A stretch of 38,187 nucleotides of DNA from Parabacteroides sp. (GTDB lineage: Bacteria > Bacteroidota > Bacteroidia > Bacteroidales > Tannerellaceae). The notes under the pieces are model-generated. The model saw only the letters and a list, made by a program, of their open reading frames with translations, made no database searches and was not told the DNA's origin. Made by a program: the position numbers and the translations under genes. The stretch spans positions 1 to 38,187 of the forward strand of contig JAGBDR010000002.1 of NCBI GenBank assembly GCA_017937385.1, in the 5' to 3' direction. How positions within the stretch are numbered: the stretch's first letter is position 1; each line of letters starts with the position of its first letter. Shown here piece by piece: positions 14,768 to 23,277 of this stretch.

Positions 14768-17767
14768 ATGAAAAGAATACTGATTCCACTGTGCATAGTG
14801 GTGGGAAGTCATGTCGCATACGGGCAGCGGTCGTACCAATTCGAAGCGCCGGATCGCCTATTTGTAGAAGGCAAAGAATTGTTTAGTTTAAAAAATTATG
14901 CCGGTTGCATCGACAAGCTGGAAGCCTATAAGCAGCATTCCACCGATGCAGACCTGATCCAGGAGGCAGACTACATGCTGGTTTATGCCGCCTACGAACA
15001 GGGGCGTCCGAACGCAGACGAACTACTGAAGGACTATCTGGAAGCTTATCCGGCCTCCCGTCACAGTGATGTGATCAACTACATGATCGGTAGCGTGCAT
15101 TTCGAACGCGGAGAATACGAGAAAGCCCTCTTCTGGTTCAACGAGGCCAATATCGACATGCTAAGTTCCGAACAACAGGAGGCTTATTCTTTCCGCCTGG
15201 CTTATTCGCTGTTGCAGACCGGCGAGATGGAAAAGGCACGCGGCTACTTCGCCCGGATCCAGCAGATCGGAGACAAATACAAGGAGGCTTCGACCTATTA
15301 TGTCGCCTATATCGACTACGCGATGGGGAAATACAACAACGCCCTGACCGAGTTCTCCCGCCTGAAAGAGAGCCCGAAATACCGCGAACAGTCGCAATAC
15401 TACATCGCACAGATCTATTTCATCCAAAACAAATATGAAAAGGTGGTGAAAGAAGGAGAAGAACTTCTCTCCCGCTATCCCGACAGCCGGAACAACAACG
15501 AGATGTACCGGATTGTCGGCGATTCCTATTTCCATCTGGGCGACCAGGAAAAAGCGATCCAGATGTTGGGCAAATATGTTTCATCGACAGAAAACCCGCT
15601 CCGCAGCGACCTGTATATCTTGGGCGTATGCTACTTCAACAAAGGAAATTACAGCAGCGCCGCCAACGCCCTGAGCCGGACTGTACGCCAGAACGACGAG
15701 CTGACGCAGAACGCTTACCTCTATCTCGGGCAGTCTTACCTGAAACTGGGCGACAAGAACAACGCGCGTATGGCTTTCGAGGCAGCCGCCACCTCTTCAT
15801 TCGACAAACAGATCAAGGAGGTCGCGATGTACAACTACGCATTGCTGATCCACGAAACGGCCTTTACGGGATTTGGCGAGTCGGTGACAATCTTCGAGGA
15901 CTTCCTGAACGATTTCCCCAATTCGCAATATGCAGACAAGGTGAACGACTACCTGGTCGAAGTCTACCTGACGACCAAGAACTACGAAGCCGCCTTGAAG
16001 TCGATCAACAAAATCAAACAGCCGAGCACCAAGATACTGGAAGCCAAACAAGACATCCTTTTCCAACTCGGTACACAGGCCTTTACCAATGTCAAGCTCG
16101 ACGAAGCCGTCAACCTGTTCAGCCAGGCCATCCAACTCGGTTCCTACAATCAGGAAGCCCGCAACGACGCCTATTTCTGGCGCGGCGAGTCCTACTACCG
16201 CATGAACGAATATGAAAACGCGATAGCGGACTACCGCACTTACCTGAACAATACGCGCCAACGCAACACGGATATGTACGCTCTGGCCCATTATAACTTA
16301 GGTTACAGCTACTTCAAATTGCGGGATTACGACACCGCCCTGAGCCGTTTCCGCCAGTACGCCGACTTGGAAAACAACCGGCAGGCGGCCGCTTTGGCAG
16401 ATGCCTACAACCGCATCGGCGACTGCCTCTACCAGAACCGCCAGTTCAGTTTGGCGGAAGAGAACTATTCGCATGCCGCCCAGCTCTCTCCCTCCGCCGG
16501 CGATTACTCCATTTACCAGAAAGGATTCCTGTTGGGGTTGCAAAAAGATTACAGAGGCAAGATCAGCGCGATGGACCGCCTGATCAGCGAATATCCGGAA
16601 TCGCAATATGTGGACGATGCGTTGTTTGAGAAAGGGCGCACATACGTCTTGCTCGAAAACAACTCTTCCGCCGCACAGGCATTCGAAAAGCTGATCCGCG
16701 AATTTCCGCAGAGCAGCCTGGCACGCAAGGCGGGCATCCAGCTCGGCTTGCTCTACTACAACGACAACCAGCCGGAAAAGGCGCTCGCCGCCTACAAACA
16801 GGTCATCCATGATTACCCGGGCAGCGAAGAGGCCAAGATCGCTTTGCAGGACTTGAAATCCGTCTATATCGACCTCAACGATATCAACGCCTACGCCAAC
16901 TACGTGAACTCCATCGGCGGCAACATCCGCTTGGAGGTGAGCGAACAAGACTCGCTGACCTACATCGCGGCTGAAAAGCTCTTCATGCGGGGCGACAACG
17001 ACGGGGCGCGCCGCAGCTTGGTGAATTACCTGCAAACCTTCCCCGAAGGGGCGTTCAGCTCGAATGCCAACTTCTATTTAGGTAGCATCGCCTTTGCCAA
17101 GAAAGAGTTCGACGAAGCCCATCAACGGTTCAAGTCGGTCATTGCCAGCGGCGACACCAAGTTCCTGGAGGAATCGGTTGCCCGCACGGCCGAAATCGAA
17201 TATCTGGACCACGACTATCCAACCGCCTTGGAAAGCTTCAAGCGCTTGCAAACCGTTGCCGAGAACCCGGAAAACAGACAGGCAGCGCGTTTGGGAATCA
17301 TGCGCTGCGCTTTGCAAACCGGTCAGCAGAAAGAGGCGCTCCGGTCAGCGGAAGAATTGCTGAAAGAGCCGAAGTTATCGCCCGAACTGGATGCCGAAGC
17401 CCGCTATGTGCGCGCGAAAGCCTATATCGACCAGAAACAGGCAGACAAGGCACTCGCCGACCTGAAGATATTGAGCCAGGACACGCGGACGGTACATGGC
17501 GCGGAGGCCAAATACTTGTTGGCACAATTCTATTACGACAAGAATGACGACAAGAACGCGGAACAGGTATTGGAAGATTTCGCCAAGAACGGAACGCCGC
17601 ATCAATATTGGCTGGCACGCGGCTTCATCCTGTGGGCCGACATCTACATCCGCCAAGGGGATGATATGCAAGCACGGGCCTATCTGAACAACCTCCAGAA
17701 CAACTACAAAGGAGAAGACGATATCGCCGCTATGATAGAAAACAGATTGGGTAAACTTAAGAACTAA
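14768..17767 (+). CDS. Periplasmic TPR repeat protein (999 aa)
   Basis: A signal peptide (MKRILIPLCIVVGSHVAYG) is followed by tandem tetratricopeptide repeats over almost the whole length. Examples are YMIGSVHFERGEYEKALFWF, YYIAQIYFIQNKYEKVVKEG and HYNLGYSYFKLRDYDTALSR. Such proteins are scaffolds for complexes in the periplasm or at the outer membrane. ATG 14768 is chosen; the GTG at 14765 overlaps it, and AAGGAG just upstream is an unusual Shine-Dalgarno-like site here. The next gene, an outer-membrane barrel, begins 10 bp after the stop, so the two probably work together, for example in export or assembly of a surface component (inference). Confidence 0.88.
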   Translation: MKRILIPLCIVVGSHVAYGQRSYQFEAPDRLFVEGKELFSLKNYAGCIDKLEAYKQHSTDADLIQEADYMLVYAAYEQGRPNADELLKDYLEAYPASRHSDVINYMIGSVHFERGEYEKALFWFNEANIDMLSSEQQEAYSFRLAYSLLQTGEMEKARGYFARIQQIGDKYKEASTYYVAYIDYAMGKYNNALTEFSRLKESPKYREQSQYYIAQIYFIQNKYEKVVKEGEELLSRYPDSRNNNEMYRIVGDSYFHLGDQEKAIQMLGKYVSSTENPLRSDLYILGVCYFNKGNYSSAANALSRTVRQNDELTQNAYLYLGQSYLKLGDKNNARMAFEAAATSSFDKQIKEVAMYNYALLIHETAFTGFGESVTIFEDFLNDFPNSQYADKVNDYLVEVYLTTKNYEAALKSINKIKQPSTKILEAKQDILFQLGTQAFTNVKLDEAVNLFSQAIQLGSYNQEARNDAYFWRGESYYRMNEYENAIADYRTYLNNTRQRNTDMYALAHYNLGYSYFKLRDYDTALSRFRQYADLENNRQAAALADAYNRIGDCLYQNRQFSLAEENYSHAAQLSPSAGDYSIYQKGFLLGLQKDYRGKISAMDRLISEYPESQYVDDALFEKGRTYVLLENNSSAAQAFEKLIREFPQSSLARKAGIQLGLLYYNDNQPEKALAAYKQVIHDYPGSEEAKIALQDLKSVYIDLNDINAYANYVNSIGGNIRLEVSEQDSLTYIAAEKLFMRGDNDGARRSLVNYLQTFPEGAFSSNANFYLGSIAFAKKEFDEAHQRFKSVIASGDTKFLEESVARTAEIEYLDHDYPTALESFKRLQTVAENPENRQAARLGIMRCALQTGQQKEALRSAEELLKEPKLSPELDAEARYVRAKAYIDQKQADKALADLKILSQDTRTVHGAEAKYLLAQFYYDKNDDKNAEQVLEDFAKNGTPHQYWLARGFILWADIYIRQGDDMQARAYLNNLQNNYKGEDDIAAMIENRLGKLKN

Positions 17768-17776
17768 GAAGAAGCG

Positions 17777-19543
17777 ATGAAGACAAGATACAACATCAAA
17801 GCATTGTGCATGATCGCCCTGTTGGGAAGCACCGCAACCGTCAGCGCACAGGAAGACAAAACGAAAGAAAAAGACCTGAACCGGGAAATGACGCTCGAAC
17901 GCGAATATGACCCGACCGTACAGGACGCCAGCAAAGTGAACACGCTGCCGGTCATCAAAGAGCCGGTCGTCAAGAAGATGCCGATCGACTACGCCTCTTT
18001 CACCGTCCCGGCCGATCCGGAAAAGGAGATCAGCCTCCTGCCCTCCGGCAATATCATGACGGATATCCAGTACAACAAACGCCGCGGCTACTTCAACTTC
18101 GGCGGCGGCACCTATCTGAACCTGAACGGCGATTTGGGCTATCACATCCTGAGCACGGACAAGGACAAGCTGAACCTCTGGTTCTCCCATCGTTCGACGA
18201 ACGGGAAGGTGAAATATATGCAGGAAGTACCGGAAAACGAAGAAAAGGTCAAAGCCAAATTAAACGACAATATGGGTGGCTTGAACTTCAAGCATACGTT
18301 TAACAAGACCATACTGGATATGGGAATCAAATATGGTTATTCAGCTTTCAACTATTACGGGTTACCGCTTCTTAACGCATCACTCTTAGGATTCGATTTC
18401 GATTATGCCGACCGCGAAACCAATCAGGTGAACCAAACGATCCAGGCAAAGATAGGCTTCGAGTCGAAAGAAGACGCTCCTGTCGGCTATCTGTTGGATC
18501 TCGGATATACCAACTTCTCCCATAAATATGCGTTAAGCAAGGAACAAGATGGACCAACGGAACATACCTTCGATGTCAAGTTTGACCTGAACACCCGGTT
18601 CGGCGGTGAACAGCGCATCGGCTTAGGCGGAAACGTGGAATACTTCAATTACAGCCTGCCGACAATAGGCAGTGGGGATGAACTGGAGTTTGAGAACCAT
18701 GCCGAAGCGACACTTTCCCCTTACTACAAGGTAGCGGGAGACAACTGGAACCTGAAATTAGGCGCCAACGTCATGTTCGTGACCGGCGACAACAGCAAGT
18801 TCATGGCTTCTCCGAATATTGCGGCAGACGTGGAAGTGGCCGACAAGACCCAGCTCTACCTGGTTGCCGGCGGCAAGCTCTACTCCAACAGTATGTATGA
18901 CATCTCGCAGGTCAACCGCTATATCGACCCGACGAAGGAATTGCTTCCCTCCCGTAACTATCTGGATGGAACAGTCGGCCTCAGAAGCGGTGTCGCTCCT
19001 GGTTTCTGGTTCGATGTGTTCGGTGGTTACAAGATCACGAACGACGAAGTTTTCTTCACGCCGAATCTTCTTCTTACAAAAAAGTTCGCAAACACCAGCA
19101 ATGCTTTGCAGGCAAACACTAAACAGGCATTCGGAGGTGTCAGCTTAAAATATAGTTATCAACAACTCTTCGATATCACCCTGAAAGGCGTCTACAACAA
19201 CTGGAACGTGGAAAACAAGGAGGATGAAAACGGAACGTTTGACTACAAGGCATACGGGAAACCGGAAATGGAACTGAACGCCGGCATCACCGTCCGTCCG
19301 ATCAAGAACGTCTCCGCCTCGTTGGACTACTATCTGGCAACCGGACGCTACGCACTCGTCACCGGTGAAAACGAAAAGATGAACAACATCAACGAACTCA
19401 ACCTGACCGGCGCCTACACGCTGAACGACACTTTCGGATTGTATCTGAAACTAAACAACGTCCTGTGCCAGAAATATGAACTCTACTACGGATATCCGAT
19501 GCAGAGTTTCAGCGCGATGATCGGGGTGAATATTAATTTCTGA
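17777..19543 (+). CDS. Outer-membrane beta-barrel protein (588 aa)
   Basis: A signal peptide (KALCMIALLGSTATVSAQ) and a charged linker with LEREYDPTVQDASKVNTLPV lead into a barrel domain from about residue 95. The barrel has alternating hydrophobic strands such as RGYFNFGGGTYLNLNGDLGY, VGYLLDLGYTNFSHKY and FGLYLKLNNVL, and ends in SAMIGVNINF with a C-terminal Phe, the usual outer-membrane insertion signal. No TonB box or plug domain is obvious, so it is not a standard SusC receptor. It is 10 bp after the TPR gene and very likely in the same operon. The ligand or exported substrate is unknown. Confidence 0.85.
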   Translation: MKTRYNIKALCMIALLGSTATVSAQEDKTKEKDLNREMTLEREYDPTVQDASKVNTLPVIKEPVVKKMPIDYASFTVPADPEKEISLLPSGNIMTDIQYNKRRGYFNFGGGTYLNLNGDLGYHILSTDKDKLNLWFSHRSTNGKVKYMQEVPENEEKVKAKLNDNMGGLNFKHTFNKTILDMGIKYGYSAFNYYGLPLLNASLLGFDFDYADRETNQVNQTIQAKIGFESKEDAPVGYLLDLGYTNFSHKYALSKEQDGPTEHTFDVKFDLNTRFGGEQRIGLGGNVEYFNYSLPTIGSGDELEFENHAEATLSPYYKVAGDNWNLKLGANVMFVTGDNSKFMASPNIAADVEVADKTQLYLVAGGKLYSNSMYDISQVNRYIDPTKELLPSRNYLDGTVGLRSGVAPGFWFDVFGGYKITNDEVFFTPNLLLTKKFANTSNALQANTKQAFGGVSLKYSYQQLFDITLKGVYNNWNVENKEDENGTFDYKAYGKPEMELNAGITVRPIKNVSASLDYYLATGRYALVTGENEKMNNINELNLTGAYTLNDTFGLYLKLNNVLCQKYELYYGYPMQSFSAMIGVNINF

Positions 19544-19580
19544 TAATATCATTTTTACGCCCTCGCGGTCCCTTTCTGAC

Positions 19581-19658
19581 AATGCCCATTGTAAGGTTGT
19601 TACGATGGGCATTGTTATATCCTTACGATGGGCAGCGTAACAACCTTATATTGCCCAT
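19581..19658. repeat. Palindromic repeats at a convergent gene junction
   Basis: TAAGGTTGTTACG (19592-19604) and CGTAACAACCTTA (19636-19648) are a perfect 13-bp inverted pair. CGATGGGCA occurs twice (19604, 19626), and GCCCAT occurs at 19584 and 19653. It can fold several ways and may act as a terminator for the converging barrel and GNAT genes. Confidence 0.7.
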
Positions 19659-19666
19659 TCGAATAT

Positions 19667-20098
19667 TCATACCTCTTTCTCCATCGGAATACTGGCTATA
19701 CCATTATTAAACTCCTTCTCGCCTACCTTTTTGAAGCCTAATGACGCATAGAAAACTTCCGCATAGGTTGAAGAATGGACCGTTACATGAGTAAAATCAC
19801 AATCGCGCATCATATAGTCGAACAACGACTTCCCTATTCCCTGCCGATGATATGCCGGCAAGACAAAGAAAAGGGATATATGTTGCTTTTCCCGCTGCAC
19901 TCCGATTATTCCTACCAATGAATGATTGTCAAAAGCACCGTATATGTCAAGTGCATCCATCAACGACGCATTATACACAAAACTTTTAAAAGTTTCGATG
20001 CCTTCCGGGGTAAAGTCCTCCTTGCCGCATTCCAAACATACCAGACAGGACAAATCGGTAGCCTGGCTATATTCGTCTTTTACTAATTTACGGATCAT
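19667..20098 (-). CDS. GNAT-family N-acetyltransferase
   Basis: A 143-residue acetyl-CoA-dependent acetyltransferase. The start MIRKLVKDEYSQAT at 20098 is chosen because the promoter -7 box (20123-20130) places transcription just upstream, so an earlier in-frame ATG at 20125 would lie within the box. The acetyl-CoA site is ISLFFVLPAYHRQGIGKSLF (R/QxxGxG). The C-terminal STYAEVFYASLGFKKVGE is the usual GNAT end strand and helix. The acceptor substrate is not predictable. It is a single-gene unit facing the barrel gene. Confidence 0.88.
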   Translation of the reverse strand: MIRKLVKDEYSQATDLSCLVCLECGKEDFTPEGIETFKSFVYNASLMDALDIYGAFDNHSLVGIIGVQREKQHISLFFVLPAYHRQGIGKSLFDYMMRDCDFTHVTVHSSTYAEVFYASLGFKKVGEKEFNNGIASIPMEKEV

Positions 20099-20122
20099 AG
20101 CTATATGTTTAAATAATGTGGA

Positions 20123-20130
20123 CAAATATA
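20123..20130 (-). promoter_or_regulatory. Promoter -7 box for the GNAT gene
   Basis: TATATTTG on the minus strand; predicted start near 20116, about 18 nt before the chosen ATG. Confidence 0.5.
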
Positions 20131-20218
20131 GTAAAGATCTGCCAGGCCAATATCCTTTTGCCGCTGTAATCGGCCCATATCAAGGAGATTATCCCGCTTT
20201 TTTATAACTTTGTCAACG

Positions 20219-20390
20219 GATTTGGGCAACTCTTTCCAAAACATATTAGAAAAGAAAGAAGCGTTATACTTATCTTGTACTTGAAAACGTAGGAAACGAC
20301 AAGCTATTCAAGATCTAAAAAAAAGATGGAGCAGGTGTTTGGGTAAAAGCGGCCGGCATCTGCTTCGAAAAGGATGCCGACCGCTTTTTC
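20219..20390 (+). ncRNA. Candidate ~170-nt non-coding transcript
   Basis: A -7-like TAACTTTG at 20205-20212 precedes, and a strong terminator hairpin ends, a stretch without a plausible ORF. A CTTGT...ACAAG hairpin lies inside. The -33 box is poor, and the start could instead be near 20270. Only sequence layout supports it. Confidence 0.25.
20345..20390 (+). terminator. Strong hairpin with T run upstream of the MATE gene
   Basis: AAAAGCGGCCGGCATC (20345-20360) pairs with GATGCCGACCGCTTTT with one mismatch, followed by TTTTTC. No gene on + ends just before it, so it must end a non-coding transcript or act as an attenuator. Confidence 0.65.
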
Positions 20391-20494
20391 GTTAACCGCC
20401 GTTCCCTCCGGAAGGGAAAAATCATTTGTTGATATTTGGATACGGTTCCCCTGATCGGACGGCTCACCGACACCCTTTTCACAGGAAAACATCG

Positions 20495-20502
20495 TATCTT
20501 TG
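20495..20502 (+). promoter_or_regulatory. Promoter -7 box for the MATE gene
   Basis: TATCTTTG; predicted start near 20509, 17 nt before ATG 20526. This excludes the longer in-frame start near 20436. Confidence 0.55.
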
Positions 20503-20525
20503 CAGCGTTAATTAGTGAATCGAAT

Positions 20526-21854
20526 ATGCAAGGGACAAAAAATCTGACGGAAGGGCCGATAAAAAAGCAACTCTTCAATCTGGCGCTTCCTATCATGGGG
20601 ACTTCTTTCATTCAAATGGCCTACAGCCTTACCGACATGGCTTGGGTAGGACGTTTAGGGAGTGAAGCGGTAGCTGCCATCGGGGCGGTCGGCATCCTGA
20701 CCTGGATGACAACTTCGATCTCTTATCTGAACAAAGTGGGGTCGGAAGTCAGCGTGGCACAAAGTATCGGAGCCCGCGAGGAGGAGGATGCACGGGCTTT
20801 TGCTTCCCACAACCTGACGATCGCTTTCATCATTTCGCTCAGTTGGGGGCTGCTGTTGTTCGTCTTGGCCAATCCGGTTATCGGACTCTTCAAGCTCGAC
20901 ACCGAAATTTCCGCCACTGCCGTGTCTTACCTCCGGATCGTGGCGACCGGGTTCCCGTTTGTTTTCCTGTCGGCCGCCTGTACCGGAATCTACAATGCGG
21001 CAGGGTTGAGCAAGATCCCGTTCTACGTCAGCGGGAGCGGGCTGGTTTTAAACATGCTGCTCGACCCGTTGCTCATATTCGTATTCCAAATAGGTACAGA
21101 CGGGGCGGCTTGTGCGACCTGGTTGTCGGAAGCAACCGTGCTGGCCATCTTCATCTACTATTTAAAGAAGAAGAAACGGTTGTTCGGAGGGTTCCCGTTT
21201 CTCGTCCGCCTGCAAAAACGCCATAGCTGGCGAATCTTCCAGTTGGGACTTCCCGTTGCCTTGCTGAACAGCCTATTTGCCGTCATCAACCTGATCATGG
21301 CCCGTACGGCATCGGTCTACGGCGGACATATCGGCGTGACGGCGATGACAGCCAGCGGACAAATCGAAGCGATCGCCTGGAATACCTCACAGGGATTCAG
21401 CACGGCTTTAAGCACATTCGTGGCGCAGAACTTCGCCGCCCGGAAAAAAGAACGTGTCTTGGGAGCCTACCATACGACACTGAAGATGACCGCCCTGTTC
21501 GGAGTCTTCTGTACCCTGTTGTTCGTGTTTTACGGCAGCGAGCTGTTCTCGCTGATCATCCCGGAAAAGGAGGCCTACGAAGCCGGAGGCATCTCCCTTC
21601 GGATCGACGGCTACTCGATGTTGTTCATGATGCTGGAAATAACGATGCAAGGCCTGTTCTACGGCACAGGGCGCACCATTCCGCCGGCCATCATCAGCAT
21701 CACGTTCAACAGCCTGCGTATCCCAATGGCGATCGGACTGACAGCCATGGGCTTGGGCGTGGAGGGCGTCTGGTGGGCCATCAGCCTCAGTAGCATGATG
21801 AAAGGAATCGTCGCATTCGCCTGGTTCCGCATTTTACAGAAGAAGATATTGTGA
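20526..21854 (+). CDS. MATE-family efflux transporter
   Basis: A 442-residue inner-membrane Na+ or H+ driven antiporter that expels drugs or metabolites. It has about 12 membrane helices in two related halves. The MATE signatures are visible: GPIKKQLFNLALPIMGTSFI, then MAYSLTDMAWVGRLGSEAVA, then the second-half QLGLPVALLNSLFAVINLIM. ATG 20526 fits the promoter. It is a single gene, 64 bp before the sulfhydrylase gene that has its own promoter. The substrate is unknown. Confidence 0.93.
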   Translation: MQGTKNLTEGPIKKQLFNLALPIMGTSFIQMAYSLTDMAWVGRLGSEAVAAIGAVGILTWMTTSISYLNKVGSEVSVAQSIGAREEEDARAFASHNLTIAFIISLSWGLLLFVLANPVIGLFKLDTEISATAVSYLRIVATGFPFVFLSAACTGIYNAAGLSKIPFYVSGSGLVLNMLLDPLLIFVFQIGTDGAACATWLSEATVLAIFIYYLKKKKRLFGGFPFLVRLQKRHSWRIFQLGLPVALLNSLFAVINLIMARTASVYGGHIGVTAMTASGQIEAIAWNTSQGFSTALSTFVAQNFAARKKERVLGAYHTTLKMTALFGVFCTLLFVFYGSELFSLIIPEKEAYEAGGISLRIDGYSMLFMMLEITMQGLFYGTGRTIPPAIISITFNSLRIPMAIGLTAMGLGVEGVWWAISLSSMMKGIVAFAWFRILQKKIL

Positions 21855-21872
21855 TACAAACAAACTATTCCT

Positions 21873-21880
21873 TATTTTTG
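21873..21880 (+). promoter_or_regulatory. Promoter -7 box for the sulfhydrylase gene
   Basis: TATTTTTG; predicted start near 21887, about 31 nt before the ATG. Confidence 0.5.
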
Positions 21881-21917
21881 CCGGATAATAACAAATATAT
21901 AGTAAAACATTACCATA

Positions 21918-23195
21918 ATGAACAATTCATTAAAGCCGGAAACCCTCTGCGTGCAGGGAGGCTGGCAACCAAAAAAGGGAGAACCGCGTGTCCTGCCGAT
22001 CTATCAGAGCACGACATTCAAGTATGACACCAGCGAACAGATGGCCAAGCTCTTCGACCTCGAAGAAAGCGGATATTTCTATACCCGCCTGCAAAACCCG
22101 ACCAACGATGCTGTCGCAGCCAAGATCGCCGCTTTGGAAGGAGGCGTAGGCGCCATGCTGACGGCATCCGGACAGGCAGCCAATTTCTATGCCGTGTTCA
22201 ACATCTGCCAGGCAGGCGATCATTTGGTTTGCTCGTCCACAATCTACGGCGGGACATTCAACCTGTTTGGCGTAACCATGAAGAAACTGGGCATCGAAGT
22301 GACATTCATCGATCCGGATGCCTCGGAAGAAGAAATATCGGCCGCTTTCCGCCCGAACACCAAAGCGTTGTTTGGCGAAACCCTGTCCAATCCGGGTATG
22401 AACGTGCTCGACATCGAGAAGTTTGCCCGTATCGCCCACAGCCACGGGGTACCTCTGATCGTGGATAACACGTTCGCGACCCCGATCAACTGCCGTCCGT
22501 TTGAATGGGGAGCCGATATCGTGACGCATTCAACAACCAAGTATATGGACGGTCATGCGACAAGTGTCGGCGGCGTAGTCGTTGACAGCGGAAACTTCGA
22601 CTGGGACGCACATGCCGACAAATTCCCCGGCCTGACCACTCCGGACGAATCCTACCACGGCCTGACCTACACGAAAGCGTTCGGCAAGATGGCCTATATG
22701 ACAAAGGCGACGGCACAGTTAATGCGCGACTTGGGTTCTATCCAAGCTCCCATGAACGCATTCCTGTTGAATTTAGGATTGGAGACCTTGCACCTGCGTA
22801 TGCCGCAACATTGCAAGAATGCCCAACAGGTTGCCGAATGGCTGGAAGCCAACGAACAGGTTGCCTGGGTAAACTTCCCCGGATTGAAGAGCAACAAATA
22901 CTACGAACTGGCACAAAAATATATGCCGAACGGGACTTGCGGCGTAATCGCTTTCGGCCTGAAAGGCACTCGTGAAGATGCGATCCGCTTCATGGACAAC
23001 CTGAAAATGATCTGCATCGTGACCCACGTGGCAGATGCCCGGACCTGTGTGCTCCACCCTGCCAGCCATACACACCGCCAGCTGACAGACGAACAACTGA
23101 TCGAAGCCGGCGTAGCCCCCGACCTGATCCGCTTGTCCGTCGGTATCGAAAATGCCGGCGACATCATCGCGGATATCAAACAGGCGTTGAAATAA
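21918..23195 (+). CDS. metY: O-acetylhomoserine sulfhydrylase (PLP)
   Basis: Makes homocysteine from O-acetylhomoserine and sulfide in methionine synthesis; the family can also act on O-acetylserine. It is a Cys/Met-metabolism PLP enzyme of 425 residues, the length typical of MetY and longer than MetB/MetC (~390). Signatures are PIYQSTTFKYDTSEQMAKLF, YTRLQNPTNDAVAAKIAALE, then IVDNTFATPINCRPFEWGAD and HSTTKYMDGHATSVGGVVVD with the PLP Lys at 208. No S-adenosylmethionine riboswitch was recognised in the short leader. It is a single gene converging on the EF-G-like gene. Confidence 0.93.
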   Translation: MNNSLKPETLCVQGGWQPKKGEPRVLPIYQSTTFKYDTSEQMAKLFDLEESGYFYTRLQNPTNDAVAAKIAALEGGVGAMLTASGQAANFYAVFNICQAGDHLVCSSTIYGGTFNLFGVTMKKLGIEVTFIDPDASEEEISAAFRPNTKALFGETLSNPGMNVLDIEKFARIAHSHGVPLIVDNTFATPINCRPFEWGADIVTHSTTKYMDGHATSVGGVVVDSGNFDWDAHADKFPGLTTPDESYHGLTYTKAFGKMAYMTKATAQLMRDLGSIQAPMNAFLLNLGLETLHLRMPQHCKNAQQVAEWLEANEQVAWVNFPGLKSNKYYELAQKYMPNGTCGVIAFGLKGTREDAIRFMDNLKMICIVTHVADARTCVLHPASHTHRQLTDEQLIEAGVAPDLIRLSVGIENAGDIIADIKQALK

Positions 23196-23223
23196 TCCAA
23201 CGAAAAAGAACCGGGTTCATACA

Positions 23224-23257
23224 ATGAAGGCCACTCCTTCACAGGAGCAGCCTTCAT
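23224..23257. terminator. Hairpin between convergent genes
   Basis: ATGAAGG (23224) pairs with CCTTCAT (23257), and CTCC with GGAG, around a TTCACA loop with a small internal loop. It lies between two convergent stops. The T runs are weak, so it may act in both directions or only stabilise mRNA ends. Confidence 0.5.
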
Positions 23258-23277
23258 ACCCATATAAAAAGTCCAAA

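Larger units (their letters stand above)
20131..20525. other. Divergent intergenic region, GNAT to MATE
   Basis: Contains a possible + promoter (TAACTTTG, 20205), a strong hairpin with T run (20345-20390) and the MATE promoter. No ORF was supported. Confidence 0.5.
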
